From: Hungatella effluvii
GTDB taxonomy: Bacteria > Bacillota > Clostridia > Lachnospirales > Lachnospiraceae
DNA: 64,000 nucleotides
NCBI RefSeq assembly: GCF_003201875.1
Contig: NZ_QJKD01000004.1
Location: 310,001-374,000 of the forward strand
Reading direction: 5' to 3'
Shown here: positions 43,128 through 53,537 of the stretch, one piece after another
How the letters are laid out: each line of letters begins with the position of its first letter
Position numbering within the stretch: position 1 is the stretch's first letter
Notes under the pieces: generated by a model
Told to the model about the DNA's origin: nothing
What the model saw: the letters and a program-made list of their open reading frames with translations, nothing else
The model's database searches: none
Program-made: the position numbers and the translations under genes

Positions 43128-45734
43128 ATGGAAGAATGGTTTCATTTATCAGAAGAAGAAGCACTGGGGCGCTTAGAGGCGGCGAGATCCGGGCTTTCTT
43201 CCCGGGAAGCGGCAGTGCGGAAGGAGGAATTTGGGCCGAATGCCCTTCGGGCGGGGGAAAAACGGAGTGCCCTCCAGGTATTTCTGGACCAGTTTAAGGA
43301 TCTTCTGGTCATCATTTTAATCATAGCGGCAGTCATCTCCATGATATCGGGAGATGTGGAGAGCACCGCAGTCATATTCGCGGTGCTCCTTTTAAATGCG
43401 GTTCTGGGCACCGTGGAACACCAGAAAGCAGAAAAGTCTTTAGACAGTTTAAAATCCCTCTCCGCGCCCATGGCGGGGGTCCTTCGTGACGGCCGGAGGC
43501 AGGAGATTCTGTCCTCCGACGTGGTGCCGGGAGATATTCTCCTGTTGGAGGCCGGGGATATGGTGGCGGCAGACGGGCGTCTCCTGGAGACGTATTCCCT
43601 GTTAGTGAACGAGAGTTCCCTGACGGGAGAGTCCATCAATGTGGAAAAGAAGACAGGAAAGATCAGGACAGAAAAGGTACCGCTGGCAGAACAGCACAAT
43701 ATGGTATTTTCCGGCTCGCTGGTGGCGGCGGGGCGCGGCACTGTTCTGGTCACCGGCACCGGCATGAACACCGAGATCGGAAGAATCGCCGCGCTGATGA
43801 ACGGCACAGGGGAGAAGAAGACGCCTCTTCAGATTAGTCTGGATCAGTTTGGCAGCCATCTGGCGGCGGGAATCCTGATCATCTGCGCTCTGGTCTTCGG
43901 ACTCAGTATTTACCGCAGGATGCCGGTGCTGGATTCGCTGATGTTCGCGGTGGCGCTGGCGGTGGCGGCCATCCCGGAGGCGCTCAGCTCCATTGTCACC
44001 ATCGTGCAGGCCATGGGAACGCAGAAGATGGCGAAGGAACACGCGATTATCAAGGACTTAAAGGCCGTGGAGAGCCTGGGATGCGTCTCGGTTATCTGCT
44101 CCGACAAGACGGGAACCCTGACACAGAACAGAATGACGGTGGAGGAAGTTTATGTAAACAACCGCCTCTATCCGCCTGAAAATCTAAGCCTGGAAAATCT
44201 GGTTCAGCGGTACCTGCTTTATGATGCGGTCCTGACGAATGATGCTTCCTGCGCGGACGGGAAAATGCTGGGTGATCCAACGGAAGCGGCCCTGGTTGTC
44301 ATGGGGCGGAAACTCGGAATCCAGGAAACAGAGCTGAGGCATTCCATGCCGAGAATCGGAGAACTTCCGTTTGACTCTGACAGGAAGCTGATGACCACCG
44401 TGCACCGCGTTGACGGCGTGCGGGTGATGTTTACCAAGGGAGCCCTGGACATTCTGCTTCCCCGCTGTGAATCGATCCTGACAGGAGAAGGCGTCCGCGT
44501 GATGCGGGAAAATGACCGCCAGCGGATCAACGCGCAAAATCTGGATTTTTCGCGGCAGGGGCTGCGTGTTCTCACCTTTGTATACAAAAAAATGGGAGAA
44601 AAGGAGATTCTGACGGAGAAGTCGGAATCCGGATACATATTTTTAGGAATGACAGCCATGATGGACCCGCCGAGACCGGAATCGAAAAATGCGGTCTTAA
44701 ATGCCAGACGTGCCGGAATCAGGCCGGTCATGATTACAGGGGACCACAAGATCACAGCCGCGGCCATTGCGGAGAAGATTGGAATATTAAACGAAGGCGG
44801 TATCGCCGTGAGCGGTCCTGAGCTGGACGACATGGCGGATGAGGAGCTGGACCGGAATCTGGAACGGATCAACGTGTACGCCCGGGTATCCCCGGAGCAT
44901 AAGATCAGAATCGTCAGCGCATGGCAGCGAAAGGGCCATATTGTGGCCATGACGGGAGATGGCGTCAATGACGCGCCGGCTCTTAAGAAGGCCGACATCG
45001 GCGTGGCCATGGGAAAGATGGGAACGGAGGTCTCCAAAGACGCGGCTTCCATGATCCTGACGGATGATAACTTTGCCACTATCATCAAGGCCGTAGCCAA
45101 CGGCCGAAATGTATACCGCAATATTCGTAATGCAATTAAATTCCTGCTGTCCGGCAACATGGCGGGGATTTTGAGCGTCCTGTATACATCCCTGATGGCG
45201 CTGCCGACGCCATTTGCGCCGGTGCACCTCCTGTTTATCAATCTGGTAACGGATTCCCTTCCGGCCATTGCCATCGGAATGGAGAAGGCGGAACCGGGGC
45301 TTCTGACGAAAAAACCGAGAAATCCGAAGGAAGGAATTCTGACGAAACGGTTTATCCTTCAGATTCTTCTCCAGGGGGCGCTCATAGCGGTCTGCACGAT
45401 GACCGCCTACCATACCGGTCTGGCCACGGGCAGCGAGGCGGCGGCCAGTACCATGGCGTTTTCCACCCTGACCCTGGCGAGACTGTTCCATGGCTTCAAC
45501 TGCCGCAGCTCTCACTCCATCTTTAAGATTGGTCTGATGAGCAACCTGTATAGTATCATGGCGTTTGAGGCGGGGGTGGTGCTTCTGGCCGCGGTTCTGT
45601 TTGTGCCTGGGCTTCAGACCCTGTTCTCCGTAGCCGATCTATCGGTGAGACAGCTGCTCACCATTGTTATATTTGCGGTGGTGCCGACACTGGTGATCCA
45701 GGCGTTTAAGACGGTGCGGGAGAGCATGCGGTAA
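43128..45734 (+). CDS. P-type Ca2+-transporting ATPase (type IIA, LMCA1-like)
   Basis: An 868-aa P2-type ATPase with N-terminal cation_ATPase_N domain, actuator TGES (SSLTGES), phosphorylation site CSDKTGT with Asp326, nucleotide domain (GDPTEAALV, FTKGA) and hinge TGDGVNDAPAL. Ten membrane segments are expected. Of the SERCA calcium ligands, Glu284 in segment 4 (IPEALSS) and Asn705/Asp709 in segment 6 (NLVTDSLPA) are kept, the pattern of single-site bacterial Ca2+ exporters such as Listeria LMCA1. The start is ATG at 43128 behind GGAAGGAG. It probably exports Ca2+ in exchange for H+. Confidence 0.93.
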   Translation: MEEWFHLSEEEALGRLEAARSGLSSREAAVRKEEFGPNALRAGEKRSALQVFLDQFKDLLVIILIIAAVISMISGDVESTAVIFAVLLLNAVLGTVEHQKAEKSLDSLKSLSAPMAGVLRDGRRQEILSSDVVPGDILLLEAGDMVAADGRLLETYSLLVNESSLTGESINVEKKTGKIRTEKVPLAEQHNMVFSGSLVAAGRGTVLVTGTGMNTEIGRIAALMNGTGEKKTPLQISLDQFGSHLAAGILIICALVFGLSIYRRMPVLDSLMFAVALAVAAIPEALSSIVTIVQAMGTQKMAKEHAIIKDLKAVESLGCVSVICSDKTGTLTQNRMTVEEVYVNNRLYPPENLSLENLVQRYLLYDAVLTNDASCADGKMLGDPTEAALVVMGRKLGIQETELRHSMPRIGELPFDSDRKLMTTVHRVDGVRVMFTKGALDILLPRCESILTGEGVRVMRENDRQRINAQNLDFSRQGLRVLTFVYKKMGEKEILTEKSESGYIFLGMTAMMDPPRPESKNAVLNARRAGIRPVMITGDHKITAAAIAEKIGILNEGGIAVSGPELDDMADEELDRNLERINVYARVSPEHKIRIVSAWQRKGHIVAMTGDGVNDAPALKKADIGVAMGKMGTEVSKDAASMILTDDNFATIIKAVANGRNVYRNIRNAIKFLLSGNMAGILSVLYTSLMALPTPFAPVHLLFINLVTDSLPAIAIGMEKAEPGLLTKKPRNPKEGILTKRFILQILLQGALIAVCTMTAYHTGLATGSEAAASTMAFSTLTLARLFHGFNCRSSHSIFKIGLMSNLYSIMAFEAGVVLLAAVLFVPGLQTLFSVADLSVRQLLTIVIFAVVPTLVIQAFKTVRESMR

Positions 45735-45785
45735 GGCCGGTAATCTGCTGTTTGCTTATTAAGCTGCTGTGCTTTAAAAATAACT

Positions 45786-45818
45786 GGCGTTCCGGAAATT
45801 GGTTTCGGAACGCCTTTC
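45786..45818 (+). terminator. Intrinsic terminator after the Ca2+-ATPase
   Basis: A 9-bp stem (45786-45794 with 45806-45814), extended inward by GAAA/TTT with one bulge, is followed by TTTCT. Confidence 0.75.
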
Positions 45819-45935
45819 TGCGGTAAAATAAAACTGGTGTAAATATGCCGGCAGTGCCAGAATCCGCTGGTTTCCAATGCCAGAAATGCTCATATCACCC
45901 TTTTTCAGGAGATATCTGTAAATTTTAGAAACTAC

Positions 45936-45964
45936 TTGAGAAAAAACACAAAATGCGATACGAT
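45936..45964 (+). promoter_or_regulatory. Promoter of the peptide-type ABC operon
   Basis: TTGAGA (45936-45941), 17 bp, TACGAT (45959-45964). The gap of 371 bp before the operon otherwise contains the preceding terminator and a leader of about 130 nt with purine-rich stretches and no recognised element. Confidence 0.5.
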
Positions 45965-46105
45965 AATACTATTATAGTTTTATTCTGTAACGTGGTTATT
46001 CAGCCTTCAGGAACGGACATTCCGGGGGAGGAGAAGGGACTGGAAGGCGCGGAGGTCCCGGTAAAATGAAGATTTCGTCACAGAATTACGAAAGGACAAG
46101 AGAAG

Positions 46106-47062
46106 ATGAAGTGGAAATACATAGCAAAACGGCTTCTGATTGCCATACCTACTTTTTTAGGGATTACGGTGCTGGCCTATTTTATTCTGAATCTGGCCCC
46201 CGGATCCCCTCTGGACGCACTTCTTGCGGATCCCAAGATATCTCCTGCAGAACTGGAACGAAAACGGATCGCCCTGGGGCTTGACAAGCCTGTGGTCATC
46301 CAGTATTTCAGCTGGCTGAATATGCTGCTTCATGGGGACTTAGGTTTCTCCTACAGCACCCAGAGACCGGTGGCAGCCATGATCGGAGAGCGTCTTCCGG
46401 CTACGGCATGTCTGGCAGGAGCATCGATTCTGCTGTCTCTGATTGTAGCGATTCCTCTGGGGATTTACGCGGCATCCAAACCGAATTCAAAGAGAGATTA
46501 CGTTTCGGGCGGTATTTCGCTCTTAATGATGGCGACTCCGAACTTCTTTGTGGGTCTGGTGTTTATCTATCTGTTTGCCATCGTATTCAAGATTCTTCCC
46601 TCAGGTGGAATGTACGATTCGGCGGGAGTGAAATCAGGCGTGGCACTGATGCGCCACATGATCATGCCCTGTCTTGTGCTGTCCTTCCAGCAGATCGGCG
46701 GGTGGGTCCGCCACATGCGCAGCAGTATGCTGGAGGTCATGCAGGAGGACTATATCCGGACCGCTCGTTCCAAGGGTCTGAAAAAATGGGGCGTTATCTA
46801 CAAACATGGATTGAAAAACGCATTGATTCCGGTAATCACGGTGGTGGGGATGTCCATCCCGTCGCTGGTTGGCGGCGCCGTTATTACGGAGCAGGTATTC
46901 GGCTGGCCAGGTGTCGGGTCTTTGATGGTTACCGCCATTAATGGCCGGGATTATCCGGTTATTATGGGAATCACCGTCATGATTGCGGCGGCGGTTCTGA
47001 TCGCCAATATCTTAACCGATGTGGCCTACGGGCTTTTAGATCCGCGTATCAGCTATAAATAG
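46106..47062 (+). CDS. Peptide/nickel-type ABC transporter permease (DppB-like)
   Basis: A 318-aa permease with six membrane segments. N-terminal RLLIAIPTFLGITVLAYFILNLAPGSPLD and the coupling loop EDYIRTARSKGLKKWGVIYKHGLKNA are diagnostic of the DppB/OppB/NikB family. It heads the operon B-C-A-D-F. The start is ATG behind GACAAGAGAAG. Confidence 0.93.
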   Translation: MKWKYIAKRLLIAIPTFLGITVLAYFILNLAPGSPLDALLADPKISPAELERKRIALGLDKPVVIQYFSWLNMLLHGDLGFSYSTQRPVAAMIGERLPATACLAGASILLSLIVAIPLGIYAASKPNSKRDYVSGGISLLMMATPNFFVGLVFIYLFAIVFKILPSGGMYDSAGVKSGVALMRHMIMPCLVLSFQQIGGWVRHMRSSMLEVMQEDYIRTARSKGLKKWGVIYKHGLKNALIPVITVVGMSIPSLVGGAVITEQVFGWPGVGSLMVTAINGRDYPVIMGITVMIAAAVLIANILTDVAYGLLDPRISYK

Positions 47063-47074
47063 GAGGGTAGACGA

Positions 47075-47938
47075 ATGAAAAAAAGAGAGAATGAAAGCTA
47101 CCTTTCCGAGGTACTTAGCAAACTGACGGAGCACAAGATGGCCATGGTTGGGCTTTTTGTCATCACACTGGAGATCATTCTTGTGGTCGTGCTTCCGTTT
47201 ATCATGCATTTAAATCCTTACGATTCGGATTATACGGCATTTTCCGCGGCGCCCAGCAGTCTTCATATTCTCGGCACGGATGCCATCGGGCGCGATATCT
47301 TTGCCAGACTGGTTTACGGAGGCAGGACCTCTCTTCTGGTAGGGTTATTGTCCACCATTATCAGCTGCGCCATCGGCGTTCCGCTGGGACTGATCGCAGG
47401 CTATTTCAGGGGCAAGGCGGAGATCGCCATCATGCGTGTGGCAGATATCTTCATGTCCTTCCCATCCATCGTCTTAATCCTGGTGCTGGTGGCGGTGATC
47501 GGACCGTCCATCTGGTCGGTTACTATCGTAATCGGCGTGCTGGGCTGGACTCAGTTTGCCAGACTGATCTATGCCAATGTGCTTTCTGTTTCGGAAAAGG
47601 AATATGTGGAGTCTGCAAGGGCGATCGGTACTTCCAATTATAAGATTATTACGAAGTACATTTTACCGAACTCCTTTGCACCTATTCTGATTGCCATCAC
47701 CTTTCAGATGGCCAGCGCGATCTTAATGGAATCATCTTTAAGCTTCCTGGGAATGGGCGTACAGCCGCCGGGAGCCAGCTGGGGCAATATGCTTTATGAC
47801 GCCCAGTCGATTACGGTTCTTTCCAAACGGCTCTGGATCTGGATGCCGCCGGGAATTGCACTGCTTATTACGGTGCTCAGCATCAATTTCCTGGGAGACG
47901 GAATCCGGGATGCTCTGGATCCGAAGATCAAAATTTAA
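47075..47938 (+). CDS. Peptide/nickel-type ABC transporter permease (DppC-like)
   Basis: A 287-aa permease. HILGTDAIGRDIFARLVYGGRTSLLVG and the loop EYVESARAIGTSNYKIITKYILPN identify the DppC/OppC/NikC family. It pairs with the upstream permease (12-bp gap). The start is ATG behind AGGAGGG. Confidence 0.93.
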   Translation: MKKRENESYLSEVLSKLTEHKMAMVGLFVITLEIILVVVLPFIMHLNPYDSDYTAFSAAPSSLHILGTDAIGRDIFARLVYGGRTSLLVGLLSTIISCAIGVPLGLIAGYFRGKAEIAIMRVADIFMSFPSIVLILVLVAVIGPSIWSVTIVIGVLGWTQFARLIYANVLSVSEKEYVESARAIGTSNYKIITKYILPNSFAPILIAITFQMASAILMESSLSFLGMGVQPPGASWGNMLYDAQSITVLSKRLWIWMPPGIALLITVLSINFLGDGIRDALDPKIKI

Positions 47939-47975
47939 AACAGGTAGTTATATCTACACATAAAAGGAGGACTCT

Positions 47976-49655
47976 ATGAGAAAAAGTAAGAGTAAGATAA
48001 CGAGATTGACAGCCATCGCCATGGCGGGGGCCATGGTACTGGGGCTGAGTGCCTGCGGCGGCAAGAGCGCTGACAACGGTACGACGGCAGCCGGAAATAC
48101 CGGAACCACTCAGGCGGCGGGAGAAACCACCGCAGCACAGGGATCGACAGGTGCGGCAGCGGGTGAGAAGGTGATCACAGCTGCGGTCAGCACCGCATGG
48201 GATACCATGATGCCAATGAACACCACCAGTAATTATACCCGTATGATCTGTGACCAGATCTATGACCGTCTGACACAGTCCAACGCAGACGGAACGTATG
48301 AGGGACGTCTTGCCAAATCCTGGACGGTTAATGATGATTCCAGCGCGGTAACCTTTGAATTATATGACAATGCTGTGTGGTCGGACGGAGAACCTGTCAC
48401 AGCGGCGGATGTAGTCTTCAGCTATCAGATGTATTCCGATCCCAGCGTGGATGCCAAGAGCCGTTACCACCTGCAGTATATTGCCGGTGTTGACGATTCC
48501 GGTGCGGAGCTTTCCGAGGATTCTATTGAAGTAACCGCCAATGGTGATCATGAAGTAACCTTCAATTTAAAGAGTTCCATGTTCGTGGATACATTCCTCC
48601 AGGATATTGATACGGTATTCATTATTCCGAAACATATCTTTGAAGGCAAGACCGCACAGGAGATTAACTCACCTGATTTATGGGCAAAGCCTGTAGGCTC
48701 CGGTCCATTTATCTATGACAGCGAGATCAACGGGGAAAGAATGGAATTTGTAAAGAATCCCAACTACCACTTAGGCGCCCCTAAGATTGACCGTCTCGTA
48801 ATCCGTGTGACGGATTCTGCTTCCATGCTGGCAGGTCTGATCAATGGAGACTTAGATTTAATCGGCTATGGTTCCATTCTGATCGATGACTGGGATCTGG
48901 CAAATGAACAGGAAAACCTGGTTGCGGAGTCTATCCCGACGACTTCCTATACCACATTGATCTTTAATACCCAGAAGCCGTATCTGACCCAGGAAGTACG
49001 CCAGGCCCTGAGTATGGCGATTAACCGTCAGGTTCTCGTGGACGCTCTGTTACAGGGCCAGGGCGAGCAGATCGTAACTCCTATCGCGCCGATGAGCCCG
49101 TATTACAACAAGGACGTGACTGTATGGTACGATCCTGATAAGGCAAAGACCATGCTGGAAGAAGCAAAATTCCCGTTTGATCAGACGCTGACCTTCTATA
49201 TTGCGGCAGGCAACAGTATTACCGAGCGTACAGCGGCCCTGATCGTACAGGATTTACAGAAGGTGGGCGTTAAGGTTCAGATTGAACAGGTAGACTTCCC
49301 GACCCTTATGAGTAACATGTTAGACGGCAAGCACGATATGGGAACCATCGGTTCCGGCGGTACCTTAGACCCGAGTGAGAGCCGTGAGATGATCCATCCG
49401 GAAAGTTCCGTCAACTTCTGCCAGTTAAGAGATACCGAGATGACTGACTTAATTGACAAGGGCAATGCAGAGCTGACCTTCGAAGCCAGAAAACCATACT
49501 TCGATGAGTATCAGGTGATGGTGAAAGAGCGTTCCGCTATGGCTTATCTGTATACAAAGAATACATTAACTGTTCATAACAAGAGAATCACAGGTATTAA
49601 CGCAGAGAATTTCGATTCCCTGAACTGGTCGACCTGGAATTGGGATGTACAGTAA
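47976..49655 (+). CDS. Peptide/nickel-type ABC transporter binding lipoprotein
   Basis: SBP_bac_5 family lipoprotein of 559 aa. The signal ends at lipobox LSA-Cys, then a Gly/Thr/Ala linker (about 27-65) and the large three-domain fold (DQIYDRLTQSNADGTYEGRLAKSW..., then NPNYHLGAPKIDRLVIRV). The family binds di- or oligopeptides, nickel chelates, heme or some glycosides, and the sequence does not decide. Its position between permeases and ATPases is the usual one. Confidence 0.93.
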   Translation: MRKSKSKITRLTAIAMAGAMVLGLSACGGKSADNGTTAAGNTGTTQAAGETTAAQGSTGAAAGEKVITAAVSTAWDTMMPMNTTSNYTRMICDQIYDRLTQSNADGTYEGRLAKSWTVNDDSSAVTFELYDNAVWSDGEPVTAADVVFSYQMYSDPSVDAKSRYHLQYIAGVDDSGAELSEDSIEVTANGDHEVTFNLKSSMFVDTFLQDIDTVFIIPKHIFEGKTAQEINSPDLWAKPVGSGPFIYDSEINGERMEFVKNPNYHLGAPKIDRLVIRVTDSASMLAGLINGDLDLIGYGSILIDDWDLANEQENLVAESIPTTSYTTLIFNTQKPYLTQEVRQALSMAINRQVLVDALLQGQGEQIVTPIAPMSPYYNKDVTVWYDPDKAKTMLEEAKFPFDQTLTFYIAAGNSITERTAALIVQDLQKVGVKVQIEQVDFPTLMSNMLDGKHDMGTIGSGGTLDPSESREMIHPESSVNFCQLRDTEMTDLIDKGNAELTFEARKPYFDEYQVMVKERSAMAYLYTKNTLTVHNKRITGINAENFDSLNWSTWNWDVQ

Positions 49656-49689
49656 GGAACTTAAGAATAAAAGTTAAGAGGGAAAATTT

Positions 49690-50667
49690 ATGGATTCATT
49701 GCTTACGGTGGACAATTTACAGGTCCAGTTTAATACAAAAAAAGGAATTAATACAGCGGTTGACGGCATCAGCTTTTCGGTTGGAAAAGGCGAGATACTG
49801 GGAATCGTGGGAGAATCGGGCTGCGGTAAGAGCGTAACCAGTTTGTCGATCCTGCGGCTTTTAGGAACGAACGCCCGGATATCCCAGGGAAGTGTTAAGC
49901 TGGAGGGCAGGGAGTTACTCTCCCTGTCTGAAGATGATATGTGTAAGATCCGGGGCAATGAGATCGCCATGATTTTCCAGGACCCGATGACGGCGCTCAA
50001 TCCGACTCTGACCATCGGCGACCAGCTGATCGAGCCTCTGGTGATTCACCAGGGCTTCAACAAGAAGGATGCCAGGAAAGAGGCGGTCGAGGTTCTGAAA
50101 AAAGTAGGAATCTCGGCGCCGGAAAAGCGGCTGAAAGAGTATCCTCACCAGCTCTCCGGCGGCATGCGCCAGAGGGTCATGATCGCCATGGCCGTGTCCT
50201 GTGCGCCCAAGCTTCTGATCGCGGACGAGCCGACCACGGCGCTTGACGTGACGATTCAGGCTCAGATTCTGGAGCTCATGCTGGAATTAAGACAGAAGAT
50301 GGATACGGCGGTCATTCTCATCACCCATGACATGGGCGTAGTGGCAGAGACAGCGGATAACATCCTGGTTCTTTACGCGGGCAAGGTTGTGGAATACGGA
50401 TCGGTGAAAGAGATATTCAATACCCCCAAGCATCCGTATACAAAGGGTCTTTTAAGCTCCATACCGCCTTTGGAAGAGGACGTGGAGGAACTGAACACCA
50501 TAGAGGGAACGGTGCCCGGGCCAGGACAGATGCCGGCCGGCTGCCGTTTCAGCCCAAGATGCCCTTATGCGGATGAACGGTGTGTGAAGGAACAGCCGGG
50601 AATCTATGAGGCAGGCGGTGCGAAGGTGAGCTGCTTTAGATATGAGGGTGATAACTATGAGAAGTGA
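49690..50667 (+). CDS. Peptide/nickel-type ABC transporter ATPase (DppD-like)
   Basis: A 325-aa ATPase. Walker A GESGCGKS, signature [16 protein letters not shown], Walker [14 protein letters not shown], switch ITHDMGV. The C-terminal oligopeptide/dipeptide domain carries the Cys motif [14 protein letters not shown], which binds an iron-sulfur cluster in some relatives. It overlaps the next gene by 11 bp. Confidence 0.94.
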   Translation: MDSLLTVDNLQVQFNTKKGINTAVDGISFSVGKGEILGIVGESGCGKSVTSLSILRLLGTNARISQGSVKLEGRELLSLSEDDMCKIRGNEIAMIFQDPMTALNPTLTIGDQLIEPLVIHQGFNKKDARKEAVEVLKKVGISAPEKRLKEYPHQLSGGMRQRVMIAMAVSCAPKLLIADEPTTALDVTIQAQILELMLELRQKMDTAVILITHDMGVVAETADNILVLYAGKVVEYGSVKEIFNTPKHPYTKGLLSSIPPLEEDVEELNTIEGTVPGPGQMPAGCRFSPRCPYADERCVKEQPGIYEAGGAKVSCFRYEGDNYEK

Positions 50668-51652
50668 GAATCAGGTGTTACTGGAAACGAAAGATTTGAG
50701 AAAATATTTTAGCGGAAAAAAGGGGCTGTTTAACTTAAATCCCCCGGTGGTAAAGGCGGTCGACGATATCAACCTGACGATTCACAAGGGCGAGACTCTC
50801 GGCCTTGTCGGTGAATCCGGCTGCGGAAAATCCACTCTCGGCAGAACGATCTTAAAGCTGATTCCCATGACCTCCGGTCAGGTGATTTACAACGGGGAAG
50901 ATATTGCCGCCTATGACAAGAAGCAGATGTGGGAGATGCGCAAGCGGATGCAGATCATCTTCCAGGATCCCTACAGCTCGCTGAATCCGCGAATGACGGT
51001 GTATGATCTGGTCAGCGCTCCCCTGGAGGTCTACGGGATCGGAAGCGCTGCAGAGCGGAAGGAGATGGTCATATCCATCTTAAACGATGTAGGACTGGAC
51101 AAACAGTATTTGAACCGTTTTCCTCATGAATTCTCAGGAGGCCAGCGTCAGAGAATCGGCATAGCCAGGGCTCTGATCCTGAACCCGGAGTTCGTGGTCT
51201 GCGACGAGGCGGTATCGGCCCTCGACGTGTCTGTGCGGGCGCAGGTTCTGAACCTGATGAAAAAGATGCAGCAGAAGAGGAATCTCACCTATTTATTCAT
51301 ATCCCACGATTTGAGCGTGGTCCGCCACGTCAGCGACCGCGTGGCTGTTATGTATCTGGGAAGTGTGGTTGAGATCGCTGACAAGCAGGATTTATACGGG
51401 GCGCCGCTCCATCCCTATACCAGGGCGCTGCTCTCCGCCATCCCCATTCCGGACGCCAACAGAAAGCGCAACCGCATCATATTGGAGGGAGACGTTCCCA
51501 GCGCCTATAATCCGCCTTCCGGCTGTAAGTTCCACACCCGCTGTCCCTATGCGACAGACCGGTGCCGGGAAGAGGTTCCGGCATTAAGAGATATGGGCGG
51601 CGGCCATGGTGTGGCGTGCCACTTTCCAGGGGATTTTTCAGTGAAGGGCTGA
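50657..51652 (+). CDS. Peptide/nickel-type ABC transporter ATPase (DppF-like)
   Basis: A 331-aa ATPase with Walker [24 protein letters not shown], signature EFSGGQRQRIGIARAL, Walker B VVCDEAVSALDV and C-terminal CKFHTRCPYATDRC. I start at ATG 50657 behind GAGGGTGA; an ATG at 50642 in frame is also possible. It forms the ATPase heterodimer with the preceding protein. Confidence 0.93.
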   Translation: MRSENQVLLETKDLRKYFSGKKGLFNLNPPVVKAVDDINLTIHKGETLGLVGESGCGKSTLGRTILKLIPMTSGQVIYNGEDIAAYDKKQMWEMRKRMQIIFQDPYSSLNPRMTVYDLVSAPLEVYGIGSAAERKEMVISILNDVGLDKQYLNRFPHEFSGGQRQRIGIARALILNPEFVVCDEAVSALDVSVRAQVLNLMKKMQQKRNLTYLFISHDLSVVRHVSDRVAVMYLGSVVEIADKQDLYGAPLHPYTRALLSAIPIPDANRKRNRIILEGDVPSAYNPPSGCKFHTRCPYATDRCREEVPALRDMGGGHGVACHFPGDFSVKG

Positions 51653-51661
51653 CGAATTTTC

Positions 51662-51694
51662 TTGACATAAGCCCGAACCCGGTGGTACTATAAT
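51662..51694 (+). promoter_or_regulatory. Probable glpK promoter
   Basis: TTGACA (51662-51667) with TACTATAAT at 51686-51694. The -10 could be TACTAT (18-bp spacing) or TATAAT (21-bp spacing); the former is more likely by distance. It starts about 10 bp after the dppF-like stop. Confidence 0.55.
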
Positions 51695-51708
51695 CATAGT
51701 TTATATAG

Positions 51709-51778
51709 AAACCTTAGAGATGACAGAGCAGGTTAAACACACGGGGCCGTAAACCCCGTTGTTTTGCCGGCTCTTTCC
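51709..51778 (+). ncRNA. glpK leader with conditional terminator (leader A)
   Basis: AAACCTTAGAGATGACAGAG is followed by a long hairpin (AGAGC... at 51725 to GGCTCT at 51774, inner ACGGGG/CCCCGT) and TTTCCTT. The 5' part and the AGAG...CTCTTT stem recur at 53471 and 62862 and in part at 57525. The layout is that of an antitermination leader. A GlpP-type antiterminator acting on glycerol-3-phosphate would be the obvious candidate, but this is inference. Confidence 0.6.
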
Positions 51779-51913
51779 TTGTTTATCAGGGGCCGTCCAT
51801 TATAATGGGGACCAGACGGTCATCTCAGAAAAGGCCATAACGGCTGCCATTTATTATTACAGCAACCTGTGCGCAGAGTGCGTGGGGGTTCGTTACCAGA
51901 AGGGAGAAGAAAC

Positions 51914-53410
51914 ATGGGGAAGTATGTCATTGCATTGGACCAGGGGACGACAAGCTCCAGATGTATCCTGTTTGATGAGCAGGGAACGATCTGCAGCGTG
52001 GCGCAGAAGGAGTTTACACAGATCTTTCCGCAGCCGGGCTGGGTGGAGCATAATCCGATGGAGATCTGGTCATCCCAGCTGTCCGTAACCATGGAGGCGA
52101 TGGGGAAAATAGGGGCGCATTACAGCGACATCGCAGCCATCGGCATCACGAATCAGCGTGAGACGACCATCGTATGGGATAAGGAGACCGGAGAACCGGT
52201 TTACAACGCCATCGTGTGGCAGTGCCGCAGGACGGCGGACCGTATTGAAGAATTGAAAAAAGACGAGCTTGCGAACCGGATTCGGGAGAAGACCGGCCTG
52301 ATTCCGGATGCCTATTTTTCGGGAAGCAAGATCGAATGGATCCTAAATCACGTGGAAGGCGCCAGGGAACGGGCAGAGCGGGGAGAACTGCTGTTTGGAA
52401 CCGTGGATACGTGGCTGATCTGGAACCTGACCAAGGGCTGTATTCATGTGACCGATTATACGAACGCATCGAGAACCATGCTGTTTGATATTCACAGGAG
52501 ATGCTGGGATGATGAGATTCTGGAGTATTTCGGAATTCCCAGGTGCATGCTTCCGGATGTGAAGCCCTCCAGCTGCGTTTATGGCTATACATCCTCCGAT
52601 GTGATGGGGGGAAAGATCCCGATCGCCGGAGCGGCCGGAGATCAGCAGGCGGCGCTGTTCGGCCAGTGCTGTTTTGACGAGGGCGAAGTGAAGAATACAT
52701 ATGGAACCGGATGTTTCCTGCTTATGAATACAGGGGAGAAAGCGGTTCACTCACAGAACGGCCTTCTTACCACCATTGCGGCCAGCGACGGGAACGAGGT
52801 GCGTTATGCGCTGGAGGGCAGTGTCTTCGTGGCGGGAGCCGCGGTACAGTGGCTGAGAGACGAGATGCGTATGGTGAGAAGCGCGCCGCAGACGGAGGAA
52901 TACTGCACGGCGGTAGCCGATACGGGCGGCGTCTATGTGGTGCCTGCTTTTGCCGGCCTGGGTGCGCCCTATTGGGACCAGTATGCCAGAGGAACCATCG
53001 TAGGGGTGACCCGCGGTACCAGCAAGGAGCAGTTTATACGCGCCACCGTGGAATCCATGGCGTACCAGGTGTACGACTTAATCGAGGCCATGCAGCAGGA
53101 TTCCGGTATCTGCTTAAGGCAGCTTCGGGTAGACGGCGGCGCCTGCGCCAATAACTTCCTGATGCAGTTCCAGGCAGACCTTTTAAATACTGCGATTATC
53201 CGTCCGGACTGTATCGAGACCACCGCGCTGGGAGCTGCCTATCTGGCGGGTCTTGCCGTGGGTTACTGGAAGGACAAGGAAGAGATCAGAAAGAACTGGA
53301 AGGTGTCCAGGGCGTTTGAGAGCGGCATGGATGAGGAACAGCGCCGCCGCCTCGTAAAGGGCTGGAAGCGGGCCGTTAAGTGCGCGCTGTGCTGGGCAGA
53401 GGAAGAGTAA
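51914..53410 (+). CDS. glpK: Glycerol kinase
   Basis: FGGY-family kinase of 498 aa, phosphorylating glycerol to sn-glycerol-3-phosphate. The N-terminus [17 protein letters not shown] is the classical ATP-binding start. [15 protein letters not shown] [25 protein letters not shown] and [13 protein letters not shown] are glycerol-kinase specific. Residues corresponding to the regulatory phospho-His loop of enterococcal GlpK cannot be judged here. The start is ATG at 51914 behind AGGGAGAAG. The leader upstream carries a terminator. Confidence 0.95.
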   Translation: MGKYVIALDQGTTSSRCILFDEQGTICSVAQKEFTQIFPQPGWVEHNPMEIWSSQLSVTMEAMGKIGAHYSDIAAIGITNQRETTIVWDKETGEPVYNAIVWQCRRTADRIEELKKDELANRIREKTGLIPDAYFSGSKIEWILNHVEGARERAERGELLFGTVDTWLIWNLTKGCIHVTDYTNASRTMLFDIHRRCWDDEILEYFGIPRCMLPDVKPSSCVYGYTSSDVMGGKIPIAGAAGDQQAALFGQCCFDEGEVKNTYGTGCFLLMNTGEKAVHSQNGLLTTIAASDGNEVRYALEGSVFVAGAAVQWLRDEMRMVRSAPQTEEYCTAVADTGGVYVVPAFAGLGAPYWDQYARGTIVGVTRGTSKEQFIRATVESMAYQVYDLIEAMQQDSGICLRQLRVDGGACANNFLMQFQADLLNTAIIRPDCIETTALGAAYLAGLAVGYWKDKEEIRKNWKVSRAFESGMDEEQRRRLVKGWKRAVKCALCWAEEE

Positions 53411-53428
53411 AGTAAGAAGCATTTGTAC

Positions 53429-53457
53429 TTGACACCGGTCACCGGGTGTGATAGCAT
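53429..53457 (+). promoter_or_regulatory. Promoter of the G3P oxidoreductase operon
   Basis: TTGACA (53429-53434), 17 bp, TAGCAT (53452-53457), just after the glpK stop. So the oxidoreductase genes have their own start in addition to possible read-through. Confidence 0.6.
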
Positions 53458-53470
53458 GAAACTAAATATG

Positions 53471-53537
53471 AAACCTTGAGACGACAGAGTAAGGTAGATA
53501 GACGGAGGTAATCCGTTTGTTTCCCTTACTCTTTTTG
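53471..53537 (+). ncRNA. Leader with conditional terminator (leader B)
   Basis: AAACCTTGAGACGACAGAG, then the stem AGAGTAAGG (53486-53494) with CCTTACTCT (53524-53532), inner GACGGA/TCCGTT, then TTTTT. It is the clearest member of the leader family shared with glpK. Confidence 0.65.

Noticed and set aside
44219..45274. 351-codon minus-strand open frame
   Set aside because: It lies wholly inside the Ca2+-ATPase gene, lacks a ribosome site and any family signature; GC-rich coding sequence produces such antisense frames.
46066..46284. 72-codon plus-strand open frame before the dppB-like gene
   Set aside because: It overlaps dppB in another frame and its translation resembles no protein; dppB has its own start at 46106.
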